In this document: positions 6,305-6,618 of the stretch, one piece after another
How the letters are laid out: every line of letters begins with the position of its first letter
Numbering within the stretch: position 1 is the first letter of the stretch
NCBI GenBank assembly: GCA_937912045.1
Contig: CALDPI010000194.1
Coordinates: forward strand, 1 to 6,618
DNA from: an uncultured Clostridia bacterium
GTDB lineage: Bacteria; Bacillota; Clostridia; Oscillospirales; Acutalibacteraceae
DNA length: 6,618 nt
Direction of reading: 5' to 3'
The notes under the pieces: model-generated
What the model saw: only the letters and a program-made list of their open reading frames with translations
Databases searched by the model: none
Told to the model about the DNA's origin: nothing
Made by a program: the position numbers and the translations under genes

Positions 6305-6390
6305 TGCGCATGCGAAATCACATTATCACACGCTATATATCCTCCGACAACTAAATGCGGTTCCATCAAATGGAAAAAGTCGCCTTTTTT
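6305..6390 (-). pseudogene. O-methyltransferase-like fragment
   Basis: A different minus frame reads GDFFHLMEPHLVVGGYIACD followed by NVISHA. This fits the segment around strand 5 of class I SAM-dependent O-methyltransferases, where a proline, GG, an (A/C)DN and a following H recur in the same spacing. Only about 28 residues are preserved. It is flanked by the GIY-YIG fragment on one side and the VWA-like fragment on the other, each in another frame. With so little sequence the identity is suggestive only. Confidence 0.4.
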
Positions 6391-6394
6391 GCAG

Positions 6395-6529
6395 AAAATT
6401 ATAATAATTAATCCAATACATTTCTTTTTGATTTAGTTCGTCAATTGTTTTTATTCCGTCTTCAATAATTTCATAAACAAAGTCATCTGGACCATATTTT
6501 CGAATTGCATTATGAAAATGATAGTTATA
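6395..6529 (-). pseudogene. GIY-YIG nuclease fragment (second half of the domain)
   Basis: The minus frame reads FHNAIRKYGPDDFVYEII, then IKTIDELNQKEMYWINYYN. This is the characteristic second half of GIY-YIG homing-type endonucleases, with the IRKYG helix, the EIIE strand and the ELNxKExYWIxYYN helix that holds the catalytic Glu. The N-terminal GIY and YIG strands with the catalytic Tyr and Arg are absent, and a TAG stop (6532-6530) sits just upstream. After YYN the match ends. It is a nonfunctional remnant, probably of a mobile nuclease gene. Confidence 0.7.
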
Positions 6530-6556
6530 CTAATGATGATATGCCGCAGAATTATG

Positions 6557-6585
6557 TTGACTAATTCTGTTCTTGATTATATAAT
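6557..6585 (+). promoter_or_regulatory. Consensus sigma-A promoter reading off the right edge
   Basis: TTGACT (6557-6562), a 17-base spacer and TATAAT (6580-6585), one base from the full consensus. Transcription should start near 6592. It is followed by an AGGAGG ribosome site, so it most likely drives a rightward gene whose start codon lies just outside the window. Confidence 0.82.
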
Positions 6586-6605
6586 AGTATAGAAATTTAA
6601 CTTTT

Positions 6606-6611
6606 AGGAGG
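6606..6611 (+). promoter_or_regulatory. AGGAGG ribosome binding site for a gene beyond the right edge
   Basis: Perfect Shine-Dalgarno core about 14 bases after the predicted transcription start, followed by ATTGCTA to the end of the window. No start codon is reached, so it would have to begin within the next few bases outside. Confidence 0.7.
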
Positions 6612-6618
6612 ATTGCTA

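Larger units (their letters stand above)
6122..6322 (-). pseudogene. VWA-like protein, C-terminal fragment
   Basis: The minus frame from 6322 to TAA 6124-6122 reads CDFACAKGSTIS then FATLATQTGGKCYTSA and LDVSEFVSDIIEVI up to about 6179. The TGG motif, the following aromatic/serine segment and the closing amphipathic helix resemble the last third of a von Willebrand factor type A domain. There is no start codon or ribosome site, the N-terminal metal-binding DxSxS part is missing, and the frame is preceded by TGA TAA. The tail overlaps the PHP promoter. The family call is tentative, but the piece is more protein-like than random sequence. Confidence 0.45.

Noticed and set aside
1..6618. CRISPR arrays, tRNA/rRNA genes, riboswitches, toxin-antitoxin or known defence modules
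   Set aside because: No regularly spaced repeats, no cloverleaf or rRNA signature, and no recognisable defence proteins; the XRE and GIY-YIG pieces are broken and not paired with partner genes.

Overview
The window looks like chromosomal DNA from an AT-rich, low-GC Gram-positive bacterium, most likely an anaerobic member of the Clostridia. The signs are near-consensus sigma-A promoters (one TTGACT-17-TATAAT), Shine-Dalgarno sites of the AGGAG/GGTGA type, IS1182-type transposase debris and gut-Clostridia-like protein families. No rRNA, tRNA, CRISPR array or complete mobile element is visible.

Left block (1-2533): a leftward pair made of an Asp/Glu racemase-family gene (681-1391) and a PIG-L-type zinc deacetylase (676 to beyond the left edge), 4 bases apart. 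A LysR-type regulator (1506-2420) points the other way. The 114-base gap between racemase and regulator holds two face-to-face promoters whose -10 and -35 boxes overlap, the usual layout of a LysR gene that controls its divergent neighbour. A hairpin at 2494-2533 can terminate the regulator transcript. The last ~30 codons of the PIG-L frame inside the window do not look like PIG-L and may mark a fusion or rearrangement.

Middle scrap zone (2585-3150): the first 29 codons of a Cro/CI-type (XRE) regulator run directly into an internal piece of an IS1182-family transposase. That piece has lost its first catalytic Asp and both ends. The rest, to the terminator at 3152-3183, shows no gene.

Right block (3194-6156): a leftward pair with a PHP-domain metallo-phosphoesterase (5305-6102) upstream and a 658-residue GH42-like glycoside hydrolase-family protein (3194-5170) downstream. 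They are probably co-transcribed from a strong promoter at 6128-6156 and end at the terminator at 3152-3183. Both proteins lack export signals and should be cytoplasmic, which suggests processing of an imported, possibly phosphorylated, sugar compound. The 134 bases between them contain a 40-codon hydrophobic open frame with no standard start.

Right scrap zone (6122-6529): three unrelated leftward protein fragments lie end to end, a GIY-YIG nuclease part, an O-methyltransferase-like part and a VWA-like C-terminal part. None is an intact gene. At the right edge a consensus promoter and an AGGAGG site point rightward to a gene starting just past the window.

I do not see a clearly new defence or mobile system. 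The points most worth a second look are the uncharacterised GH/PHP pair, the overlapping divergent promoters, the PIG-L fusion and the two stacks of gene fragments.
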